Positions 1 to 9,389 of a stretch of 64,000 bases of DNA are shown here, one piece after another; the first letter of the stretch is position 1; every line of letters begins with the position of its first letter. The position numbers were made by a program, and so were the translations under genes. The stretch lies in assembly GCF_043290135.1 (NCBI RefSeq), contig NC_134710.1, forward strand, positions 202,672,692 to 202,736,691, read 5' to 3'. This DNA comes from Rhipicephalus microplus. Taxonomy: Eukaryota; Arthropoda; Arachnida; Ixodida; Ixodidae. The notes below the pieces were generated by a model. It did not search any database. It saw nothing but the letters and a program-made list of their open reading frames with translations, and was not told the origin of the DNA.

Positions 1-1
1 C

Positions 2-691
2 CAAGCCGTTCAGCGAGCTACTGCGTTCGATGTGGCCAACTTCTTCATCAAAAACATCATTCTCTGCCATAGCACCCCAGCTGTTGCCATCACAGATCCA
101 GTTACAGCCTTCACAGAGCAGTTGCTCTATGATAGCTTGCAGCTGAGTGATACCACACACTGAACAGCAACAGCATATTACCTGCAGACCAATGGGTTAA
201 CCGAGCACCTCAACAAAACGATTCCCCTTTTACTTGCTTACGGACGTGATGTGAACACAATGCTTGACGTAATGCTCCTGCCAACTCCGTCTGCCACCAC
301 CTCTCCTGATACAAACGTTTTCATTCAGCGCGCTGATACAGCACGAAATCTTGCAAGGCAACGCATTTTGTCTCAACAAGACCAAGATGCTCACCGATAC
401 AACAGCCATCACAGAGCGGTGGCCCACCTAGTCTGGATTCCGATGCCTATACCACGACGCGGCAGCTCAGAAAAATTGGTATGCCAGTATTTTGGACCCT
501 ACCGCCTTCTGCATCGCATTGGTGAAGTCAACTACGAAGTTGTCCTAGTGGAGACATTGCGCCACTCTCGTCCACCACGTTCTTCTAATGTGGTTCATGC
601 CACCAGGATGCAACCGTACTATTCGCGCCAACTGCAAGCTACAAACTTTGCTGTGCCGCACCTGCAGTCAAGCCCATTGTGTCTCTCTTAG
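2..691 (+). pseudogene. Ty3/gypsy-like pol remnant: integrase core and C-terminus
   Basis: One reading frame runs from the left edge to a stop at 689-691 and is broken by a single TGA at 161-163. Upstream of the stop the frame shows the integrase pattern around the second catalytic Asp (ITDPVTAF); downstream it shows YYLQTNGLTEHLNKT with the catalytic Glu. It then gives a C-terminal chromatin/DNA-binding stretch ending FGPYRLLHRIGEVNYEVV. The Gly normally following TDR is altered, and the in-frame stop falls between the two catalytic motifs, so the copy is inactive. Protease, RT and RNase H lie off the window or are lost. A Ty3/gypsy source is inferred from the HPQTNGL-type motif and tail. 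It resembles, but is not the same sequence as, the remnant at the right edge. Confidence 0.8.
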
Positions 692-1871
692 TTGTTTCTT
701 TAATTTTGTTGTTTCTTATCTGTCCTGTGGGCGCAGATAATTATAAAAGACTGGACGTTCTGTGCATGGATAGAAAGAAAAACAAAACTGCGCACGCAGC
801 AGTGGGCAAAGGAAGCTAACCGAGGGGGTCTGGTTTAAAAAAAATGGAAAACATCAATGGGCAAGGAGGCGCCTCGTGTCGGTATGCGGGAATGCAGCGG
901 ATTTATGTAGGGTAACGTTTATTATGCGAGTACGTTCATCAGGCGAGTAAGTTCGGTATATATTTTGAGGCACATAGAGTTAAAAATGCTTATTACGAAC
1001 CTCCATATAACGAATTCCTCAATATAACAAAGCTTTTTTTTTCATTCCCTGCCTTTGCTTCATAGAAGCACATGTATTTGTGACTTTTATGTAACAAAGT
1101 AATAGTGGAATACAACCTTGATATTATGAATGTTCCCGTCGGAAATGCAAGGAATTTTGCCACGGAGTCTGGCATTTTGGTACGAGCATCCATCTTCCGT
1201 TGGGGGGCCCGCCGCCGACGAAGTGTGCACGGTGCACAAGGCAAGAACGAGCGCTCGTTATTGCGCGCGGGTGAGCGCAAGGCAGGGCTGCGCCCTATGA
1301 GTCGGATATGCCACCATTCTTGCAGACAAGGGTGCATGTGCGGATGTGCCCCCCCTTTCAAACCAAACACAAAAGAAAAAAGAAAAGTACTTTTGAGTTG
1401 GCAGCGCCACACCTTTAGTTAGCGTCACATACGTGGGGGCCCTGCTGCATATGACGAGCGCTTTACCAAAATGTTTTTCGCGGTGTCCGTGTCGTTCGCT
1501 CTTTGTTTTCGATGCCATGCGCACGCTCATGGTTTCACTGCGCACGCATGGTGTAGCCACCAACAACATTCAGCTTGGCTTTTTTTTTTAATGCAGACAA
1601 CCGTGTCGTCACCACCGAGGAGATGTCAGATTAGACGCTGATGAAAACTCTCCGAGACCACGGGGACGACTGATAATGCGAGGTCAACTCGTCACGTGCT
1701 TCCGTCTTGTGCCACCCGCAAGTTTGCAGGCTCATAGCTTTCACGATTAGCCGATTAGCTTTGGCAACAACACGACGGCACTTTAAATGCAATGCAATGA
1801 ATGCGAGAGCAAAAAATTTTAATGTCATACGAAGTAAGGCTGGCAGCCAACTCTTTTGCACGCGATATCGC
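692..1871. other. No recognised gene
   Basis: The stretch just after the integrase remnant (692-830) is probably the 3' untranslated/LTR part of the same retroelement, but I could not find a matching second LTR. The rest is mixed-composition sequence with short spurious ORFs on both strands and no motif I recognise. Confidence 0.4.
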
Positions 1872-2113
1872 TTGATTGGTTGATTGATATGTGGGGTTTA
1901 AGGTCCCAAAACCACCATATGATTATGAGAGACGCGGTAGTGGAGGGCTCCGGAAATTTTGATTACCTGGGGTTTTAACGTGCACCCAAATCTGAGCACA
2001 CGGGCCTACATTTCCGCCTCCATCGGAAATGCAGCCGCCGCAGCCGGGATTCCACCCCGTGACCTGCGGGTCAGCAGCCGAGTACCTTAGCCACTCGACC
2101 ACCGCGGCGGGGC
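1872..2113 (-). repeat. tRNA-derived SINE (Ruka-like), copy 1
   Basis: Read on the minus strand this starts with GCCCCGCCGCGGTGGTC, a tRNA-like head with Pol III A-box (TGGCTAAGGTACTCGG) and B-box-like sequence. A conserved body (GGAGGCGGAAATG, GTGCACGTTAAA) follows, and it ends in a CAATCAATCAA tail at 1872-1890. The B-box is changed (GGGTGGAATCCC). Clear flanking duplications were not seen. The family assignment to tick Ruka SINEs rests on the head/tail organisation and my memory of that family. Confidence 0.85.
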
Positions 2114-2639
2114 AGTGAGGCAATGATGAAAAGCACGCTGAAACATGCCTAAAACCGCCTTCGTGAACAAACCGAACAGTTGCAGTAACACGTTAACACC
2201 AGCAGCTGCCTGCCATCAAAAGTATCTGACATTGCCGAAATGTATGCAGGGTATCGTGGAGTGGTGACTTTTGCATTATTCCATGCCGTTTTTAACATCC
2301 ATCACTTGCAGCTAGCTGATTTTGTTGATAATGCGAACGAACAGCTGCTCTGATTAGTTAACACACTGGCCAAGTGCAAACATGATAAGCATCGTAATCG
2401 GAAAAGGCATGGTTCCACAGTTGCACTCGGCAGCTGCATGAAGGAAACCATGAACTGGGCGACTGAGCTTCAGCGTCAAATCGTCTCCGGCTCAAAATAA
2501 TCCAGTGACAAAAGCAGGGCAGTCTCATTGCTATCACTATCAAGCAATGGCGGCGCCCATGCTTGTTGAACAGAGGCAGTTTCTGGTGGTGCGAACACGT
2601 ATTTTAGACTTCGTTGACGCATTTTCAGGCTCTGAAAAT

Positions 2640-2857
2640 GCATTGAAAGGTTAAAGATTGGGTTTACTACATAGCAATAAATATCGAAGCCTGGACTTGC
2701 ATTGTAAAAATTCATTGAAGCGGGACGATCGAAGAAAAAGTGTTCGTTGTGGCGACAATATTTATGCATTGACTTCTATGGACTGTTGACAGGGAATCGA
2801 GAATTTTTATTGTAGCAGGAATTTCATTGAAGCGGCACTCGTAGCAGAGTTTGACTG
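2640..2857. mobile_element. Terminal fragment of a Tigger/pogo-like transposon
   Basis: The right end reads ...GCAGAGTTTGACTG followed by TA (2858-2859), the typical end and target dinucleotide of a Tc1/mariner-pogo (Tigger) element. The motif ATT(T)CATTGAAGCGG occurs at 2711 and 2820 as a subterminal repeat. The internal part at 2350-2640 may belong to the same element, but its translation has no motif I can name, and no left end was found. Confidence 0.5.
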
Positions 2858-3094
2858 TACAAACAAAAATATGCTTAACTATAACTGAAAGCATGTTGGT
2901 TACTTCACTGAAATAAAGTATGAACAAAAATTTCACTACTGCTTCATCATACTGATGCTTTTTACATTAAGGTTCAACTCTACCACCATACTGCTCGCAC
3001 ACTTCTAGGAGCATAATGTCAAACTTGAAACAAGTCAGGAAGAATCAAAATGCCTCTAATTTGGCAGCATGTCCATTCAGCAAAAAGGGCCCAC

Positions 3095-3433
3095 CTCCAA
3101 GTCATGCAGGGCCATGAGGAGCTCTACACGCAGGGTGCAGTAGTGGACGTTGCGTGTTCGAAGGAAGAGTGTGCGCACAAATTGGAGCACCATGTCATAG
3201 AGAACCACGTTGCGGCCCACCATTACAAGCAGGCGCTGTAGAACTGCACCCTGGCGCCGCTGCTTGGGTGATGGCCCAAAGAAGGATGATGCCTCCGAGG
3301 TGGTGCCACCAGAAGCTGTTGGTGGTGCCAGACTCCACAGTGCTTCTTCCTTTTCTCGGATGTACTGGGACAACAGTGGGAGCACCTCGTCCCCAAACAG
3401 GCTCTGGTGCTCCTGCCAGATCTGACGCTTTAC
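3095..3433 (-). CDS. NELFB: NELFB (negative elongation factor B / COBRA1), exon 3
   Basis: NELF-B is a subunit of the four-part NELF complex that, with DSIF, holds RNA polymerase II paused near promoters in the nucleus. This 113-codon exon encodes VKRQIWQEHQSLFGDEV..., then FFGPSPKQRRQGAV, and the strongly conserved LYDMVLQFVRTLFLRTRNV and HYCTLRVELLMALHDLE. This matches the region of animal NELF-B after the first ~140 residues. The acceptor is TTGCAG|GTAAAG at 3433/3434 and the donor GAG|GTGGGC at 3095/3094; both keep phase 0. An insertion relative to vertebrates (SLAPPTASGGTTSE) precedes FFGPSPK. Following exons were not found between 1 and 3094 and must lie beyond the left edge. The exon is intact, so the gene is probably functional. 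Confidence 0.95.
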
Positions 3434-4079
3434 CTGCAACAGGTAGACATGCGAATGTCTTCAAACCACAAATGAAAAAGCAAGTGGGCATGCAGCTAAG
3501 GGCCATATTCTCAGCTACAAGCTTTTCCTGGCAATTGAAAACAATTTGTGTGGCACAAATAGAATAAATATACAGAAACAAAAATACACACCGAGGCCAC
3601 AGCATTAAACTGTCGGTTTACTTTGTGATCACCATATAAACTTTTACACAATTCTACATGCCATCAAACAACACTTTTATCCATAGATACTCACCCGTAA
3701 ATAGGAACTCCTTGTTCCAAACATTATTAGGTGCACTAAAGGCAAAGATGCGGTGCATATGCCATCACCACTTTTCAGAGCTCTTGAGCTGGCACAATGT
3801 TTTCTTGCATAATACATGTCCCACATGCATAGCATCCCCAAATACAGTCTACGCCTGTTATAACAGATCTGTCAACAGACTTCCAGTTACATCAGACCAC
3901 ATCCGTAGGTTTGTTTGGTCACAATGCATTTTAAATGGCATTCACTCCACTCAAAGCGAACCCTGCTATAGCGGACTATCGGCTACAATAGACTAAAGTT
4001 AGAGTTATACGAGGCTGACATCGGATATATGTTAGGAAACAACTATAGTATATTATAAAATATTGTCGGTTAACAGACT

Positions 4080-5890
4080 TTTGGTCAGAAGCAGAGCTGA
4101 ACAAGATGCTGTTTTTTGAGACATAGCGACGCCATTTTCAGCAAAGGCTGGATTAGCCAGTTTAAAGGGGCCCTGAAACACTTTTTTGAGTAACCACGCA
4201 ATTACTTCACTCGAAAACTGCATTGCCTCACAAATTCAACCCTGCAAAAATTTTTAAAATCCGTCTGGTACGAGCGGAGTTGCAAAGATTTGTCACACGC
4301 TGCAATCGCATTCTCTCGTCCCGACGAAAGCACTGGAGGCTAAGAAGGAAGGGACGGGAGGGACAAACACAAACATCACACACGTTTCGTGACCTTTAGC
4401 ACTTTTTTCTTTCTTTTTCTTCAAACACGTAAGTTTTTCAATGGGATTGTGCGCGCACGCGTGGACAAGTGACCGCCTCTTGCGGCGATCTCTGTAACAA
4501 CTGAGCGCGCCAAGTTCAAATCAGCTCATGGCTGATGGATGGGTAATCTATGTGTGATTTCTGAGCGTTTTTCATCATTTCTCAAGAGATAAAGCAATCT
4601 TTAGCTGGCTTTGATCATTTATTGTGAATTCCAGGCCATGTGCTGTGCTATAACATTTTGCTCCCGTGTTCTCGGGAGCCTCTACTAACGATTGGCAGTG
4701 TTTTCTGACCATTCTCAAAAAGTGTTGCAGGGCCCCTTTAAGGCACGGCATGGTGCTGTGTTCAGTGCAATGTGTGGAGAGCCCGACAGCATCAATGAGA
4801 GCGTTGTCGCGGGCTGGTAGACAAATCAGCTACACACTCTCCTTGCGAAATATTAGGACCAAAACATTTTTAATGCAGACGAGAGTGGACTTGTGTTTAA
4901 AGCAAAGCCGAGCAAGACATACACATACTCAAGCGAACAGTGTCACAGTGGAAAGTGCTCAAAAGTGCCCTTATCTGTTCTGTGGTGTTTTTTTGTTTGT
5001 TTTTTTTCGTTATACGGGCGGCTTAGAGAAGATGAGACTTTCACTGATTGGAAAGTAAAAGAGGCCTCGTGCCTTGCCTCACATGAAAAGCCTGTCAGTA
5101 AACTGGGAGGCTAATAAAAAGCATTGATGATGAAAGATCTGTGCGACAGTTGGCTGCTCAAGTTTGACAGGAGGATGGAGAAGGAGAACTCTTTCTAGAC
5201 AAGTATTTGTCTGCCACGCAACCCCCATTCACTTGAGGCAAAGAAACTGGAGTACTTTTTGCCTAATGCAACATCAGCAGTGCAACCAATCGATCAAGGT
5301 GTGGTCCATTCCATTAAGGTTGCAAACTGAACCCACCTTGCACTTAAGAGTGCCTGCTTTTTCATATGCAGGACAAGTGGGAAATGACAATTGATGTCAA
5401 GTTTCCTGTGGAAGTTTTCCCGGGAGTTTGGGCACAGCGAAAAATCTATGTCATTCGCAAATGCTAATTGCTTCTAGAAGGCAGGGCTCTTGCCGAGCGA
5501 ATGACACACCTAGCACTGCACCACAAGATACATGTGTGCAAAGTGCGAGGCCCCATATCCGAGGCGTTTTTGGCGCCAAGGACTTCACAGACTTTCGTTC
5601 GTTTCGATGATGGCATCACAGACAGCGAACAACTGACAGATGACAAGATTGCAGCACCTGTGAACAACTCTTCTGACCCACTATCAGAAGACAGTAGTGA
5701 AGAGGCTGAAGCTCCTCTTAAGCTTTCTTCTTCCCAGGCCACAGATTATATATAAGCCCTGAAAGGATGTTTTCAGCAGCAGCAACGCGACTCTCCACGG
5801 TAGTTCTGCAGCTCACAGAAATGTAACACAATGTGATCAAGGCTTCTCTAGGAGGAGCTAAGCAGGCCCTCATCACCGAGCATTTCGTGA
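4080..5890 (+). pseudogene. Tigger DDE transposase pseudogene (interrupted by a MITE)
   Basis: Before the MITE the frame gives FS..KGWISQF, and directly after it ARHGAVFSAMCGES..., which is the junction of the CENPB-type HTH and the catalytic domain in Tigger transposases. Then come NIFNADESGLVFKAKPSKT (first catalytic Asp, about 4870-4930), FDRRMEKEN at about 5170, and LPNATSAVQPIDQGVV (third catalytic Asp, about 5255-5305). An acidic tail is legible in the frame of 5590-5750 (LTDDKIAAPVNNSSDPLSED). Several stops and frame changes separate these blocks, and the VDN block with the second Asp is destroyed. The N-terminal psq/HTH part is absent. Confidence 0.75.
4166..4737. mobile_element. piggyBac-like MITE in a TTAA site
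   Basis: Terminal inverted repeats AGGGGCCCTGAAACACTTTT (left) and AGGGGCCCTGCAACACTTTT (right, reverse complemented) are flanked by TTAA on both sides (4162-4165 and 4738-4741). The 572-bp interior has no ORF. TTAA duplication with an AGGG/CCCT end suggests mobilisation by a piggyBac-type transposase; no such enzyme is encoded here. It interrupts the transposase reading frame of the host Tigger element. Confidence 0.85.
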
Positions 5891-6332
5891 AATAAAAATA
5901 AATGATGTTCTACGAAACTTATTTTCCCGCATGCACTTTTTCCTATATGACGCTACCAAACCCAAGTGTACTCGATGTCGCTGCCGCACAGCGTCCAACC
6001 GGTTCTTTTGACCTCATAGCCACAATTCGTGAGATTATTTTATATTAGCTGTTCTACTAGCAAGAACGCAATCATTAAAAAATAAGGTTTTGGTAACATT
6101 TTGATGTGATACTGGCCGCAAGAGGCTACTGCATACCTCAGATACAGCAGATGTTTTTTCTCCGATTATGAGGGTTCATTGTAACTGGTGCAGACTGTAG
6201 GTGCCAAGTTTCATGGGTAAACAAACAAAGGCCTAGTAGCACCATATCATACATTATGTGGCTACTGTAACACTACTACGTGGTCTGTGCAGAAAGATGC
6301 AATTGAAACTTTTTACTAGTTCGTTCATTTAA

Positions 6333-6541
6333 AAGGGACCTGAACCACTTTGTAAATGATAATCTAATGACATCTTGATCGTAGTATATTGCCCCATGAA
6401 TTGATTACCACAAAAATATTTCAAATTCGTGAACTGAAAGCAGTGCAGGGATTTGTTGTGATTTAAGCACTTTTTTCTTTTTTCGACCCGGCAAGCACCA
6501 TGGAAAAGCACATGGGGAGGGATGACACAATAAAAAAGCAG
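6333..6541. mobile_element. Left part of another TTAA-flanked MITE
   Basis: TTAA at 6329-6332 is followed by AAGGGACCTGAACCACTTTG, similar in layout to the MITE ends at 4166 and 15997. The sequence runs into the left end of Tigger B at 6544. The expected right end was not found beyond 8662, so this is a truncated copy, perhaps cut by the Tigger insertion or by a later deletion. Confidence 0.5.
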
Positions 6542-6543
6542 TA

Positions 6544-8659
6544 CAGTAAAAGCTCGTTAACACGGATCTCACGGGACCAGAGAAAATGTCCGAGTTGACC
6601 GAATTCCAAATTATCCAATGGACCATGAAAACCAAAGAAAAACGTACACAGCACAGACAAACCTTTATTTGTTAAAAAAGTGCGTTATTTTTGCCTGCCT
6701 CACCGTCGGAATTTCTGACAGAACGATCTTATTTAATCCAATCAGGTGGTGGTGTGCACGTTCACTGTCGCGAAAACAAGCGCAGAACTCCTCGCGGACA
6801 GCAAGGGCTTCGGCGGCCTCCTGCATGGTGCGGCGAGGTCACGTCGGCTCATCCTGGCCGTCATCATCGGAACAGTGATTTTGGTCCTCATCAAGCACTT
6901 AATATATCATCGTCAGTCAGCGGACCAGCAACGGCAATATGATAGTCTATAGCGACGTAGTCTAAAATCTTGATGGCACTAGGAAGGAGAGAGTCAAAAC
7001 GCCTGTCATTCACCTCGTCGTCCATATTTCCAGTGGGCTCGCGGGTGTCCTCTGGAGTGGCCTCTGGAGGAATATCCGAGTCGTCAAGGAGGACAAAGCT
7101 GCTGTGATGGAAATAATTTGCAATGACCGCGGGTGGCGTGTCGCTGCAGACATGCGCTAAAATGTGAATTGCGGTCAGGAGACTCAGTTCATATTCTCGC
7201 CCTGCTTCCTTGCACAGCAGAATCCGTTCCAGCACATGCTTTCTGTACCTGCTTTTTACGTGCTGAATTATCCCTTGATCCAGCAATTGCAGAGCAGCCG
7301 TCGTGTTTGCAGGTAGAAATACAAGTTCGATGCACTCCAGCCCTGTCACTCTGGTATGAGCACTGCAATTGTCGACTAGAAGTAAAACCTTGCGCTTGTT
7401 AGTGGAGAAACGTCGGTCGAGTTGGCGCAGCCAAGCTTGGAAAATATCTGAAGCCATCCAGGCCTTTTTGTTAGTGCGATATTGCACAGAAAAGTGGTGA
7501 ATGTTCTTAAAACACCTTGGGTTACATGCCTTCCCGATGACTAGCAGTGGCAGGCGCTTGGTGCCCGACATATTTGAAGCGAGAAGCACAGTGATCCTTT
7601 CTTTGCTCCTCTTCCCTACAACGCACGGGTCGCCCTTGAGCGTGATCGTTTTATCCGGCAAGGCTTTAAAAAAGAGAGCCGTTTCATCGGCATTGAAGAC
7701 TTTGGCAGGCTCATAACGAGCCAGGTACTGGGGCAGCTCAGTAGTCTTCCAGTCAGCAATACGCCGTTCATTCACTGCTGCTTTTTCCCCGCACACGTTT
7801 CGAAAGACCCACCCGTGCCTTTTTCAAAGCGGGCAAACCAGACTTCAGACGCACTGAAAGATTCGATGTTCATTCTCAGTGCGTACCTTTCAGCTTGCTG
7901 ACAGATCAACGGTCCACTCAAGAGAAGCTGGCTGTTCCGCATGTCTGTTATCCACCGTAGCAATGCGTCTTCCAGCTTCAAGTGTGCTGCCGTCCTTAGT
8001 CGTTTTCGTTTTCCAGTGAATTTGCCGCTGTGAAACGCCTGGAAAATTTTTTTCTTTGTTTTTCAAGTAGTCACTTAAGGTGCTTCTCTGAACATCGTAC
8101 TTTTTCATTATCTCCTGTCGAGAAACACCTGCATTCACTTCTTTCAATATCATAACCTTTGGTTCAAGATCACTTGCTGGCTGCTGTGGCCGCTTAACTC
8201 CTGTGACGGTCGCCATCAAGCGCGACGGCGGCGGCAACGCACACAAACACAGCCGCAACACGCGAAGTCATAACACAAGGAAACCAAGACACGAAGTAGA
8301 CCAGTAGGCGTAGCGAGCAGCTTTTAGCAGACACTGGATGCGCCACCTAGCCACTTCCCCCTCATTCATTATCATCATGGTCTTATTCTGCTGTTCGCTC
8401 GGTTTCGATTTCTCCAAAACTCCGGTTCTGTTGTCGGTCAGTGCGTCGGTTACGGCAAGCGGTGCTTGAGCCTCCAAGCCGCCGAGATCGCGCGACTCTG
8501 GAGTCCCGATAGCCCTCTCCGGAGTTGTCCGAGATAACCGGTGCGCGGCTAAATCCCTCCAAACTAATGAGCATTTGACCTCATTGAAATATACACTGTT
8601 TTGCCGGGACCGCGCCGAGAGTCTGAGTTAACGAGGTCTGGATAAACAAGATTTTACTG
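6544..8659 (-). mobile_element. Tigger/pogo-like transposon B
   Basis: A 2116-bp element with ends CAGTAAAAGCTCGTTAACAC (6544) and CAGTAAAATCTTGTTTATCC (reverse complement at 8659), flanked by TA at 6542-6543 and 8660-8661. It has the size and layout of an almost complete Tigger, with one transposase gene on the minus strand. It lies in NELFB intron 2 in the same orientation as the host gene. The two ends differ considerably after the first eight bases, but both carry a GTTAAC(A/T)C motif at different offsets. Confidence 0.9.
6840..8216 (-). pseudogene. Tigger B transposase (CENP-B-like HTH plus DDE), frameshifted
   Basis: Starting at ATG 8216 the frame encodes a psq/CENPB N-terminal HTH (MILKEVNAGVSRQEIMKKYD, STLSDYLKNKEK). 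A 1-nt slip in the A-run near 8047-8053 moves the reading into the next frame (FHSGKFTGKRKR, LEDALLRWITDMR, CENPB-type second HTH). A second slip near 7800-7815 returns it for the catalytic domain (6891-7796), which is a long open stretch. The catalytic triad is visible as FNADETALFF, LLLVDNCSAHT and LQLLDQGIIQH (Asp-Asp-Asp). An acidic tail after 6891 continues in a shifted frame (LDEDQNHCSDDDG). In life it would cut and paste TA-flanked DNA; here it cannot be read through. Confidence 0.9.
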
Positions 8660-9217
8660 TACACGCCATGAAACGTGTTCACTCCTCTTGCAGTGCAACT
8701 CTGATACACGCTAGTGTTGCTACTCTAGTTTTAGAACTTTACAAAGCATAGCAACCTGTGTTGAGAAGCACATATGATCCTAACACCGCTCGAGATTTAA
8801 GTTGGCTATCGATCAATAGCAGCGATTTGATCTACAACAAAACAAAGCTAGAACCTGCAGCTCCCAAAAAAGTGAAGACTGCAGCGGGCATGCAAGAGAA
8901 AATCTCAACTTTTCACCCCACTCGCAAATTAGTTTTGCCGTGCACAACTGCAGATTTCGTTGAGCTCTTCGCAGCAGCATCTGCCTTCCGTAGCATGACT
9001 TTTCTCACCCAAGACAAGGGATTGTTCAGGTCCCTCTTGAAGAATGAAACACTTATTGCACAAGAAGTGTTCCCCCATGTCCTACAATGCATTGCAGTGA
9101 TTTTTCAATAGAAGTGGGCGAGTTCTAGAAACAAAATTGAACTGAGGAGCTGCAAGATAATGAAGCTAGTATTGCCAAAATGTCCCACAGGAGTCATGTC
9201 CAAAATTTACTTTTATT

Positions 9218-9389
9218 CCTCAAGTACTTAAACACTTTTGTTAATAATAAGGGTGTTTTAAAAGTTCTCAAGCGCTGACATTACCACTGTAACCTGAACT
9301 GTTCCTCAAGTACTTAAACACTTTTGTTAATAATAAGGGTGTTTTAGATGTTCTCAAGCGCTGACATTATCAGTGTAACCTGAACTGTC
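9218..9389. repeat. 86-bp tandem duplication (two units)
   Basis: Two direct copies with period 86 (9218-9303 and 9304-9389), each containing CCTCAAGTACTTAAACACTT and ending in CCTGAACTGTT or close to it. Only a handful of mismatches separate them, so the duplication is fairly young. It lies in NELFB intron 2; no function is evident. Confidence 0.9.

Larger units (their letters stand above)
3845..6197 (+). mobile_element. Tigger/pogo-like transposon A (degenerate, in NELFB intron 2)
   Basis: The ends are CAGTCTACGCCTGTTATAAC at 3845 and the reverse complement CAGTCTGCACCAGTTACAAT at 6197. Both are flanked by TA (3843-3844 and 6198-6199), the target duplication of the Tc1/mariner-pogo superfamily. 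Inside is a decayed DDE transposase in plus orientation. A 572-bp TTAA-flanked MITE is inserted within it. Without that insert the element would be about 1.78 kb, somewhat shorter than an intact Tigger, so the N-terminal DNA-binding part of the gene is largely missing. Confidence 0.8.

Noticed and set aside
1105..1422. 105-codon ORF overlapping an antisense 139-codon ORF
   Set aside because: No motif, overlapping frames on both strands, no conservation evidence available.
8758..9111. 117-codon ORF next to Tigger B
   Set aside because: No recognised domain; composition unremarkable; lies in the NELFB intron on the opposite strand. Could be an unknown repeat fragment but not supportable.
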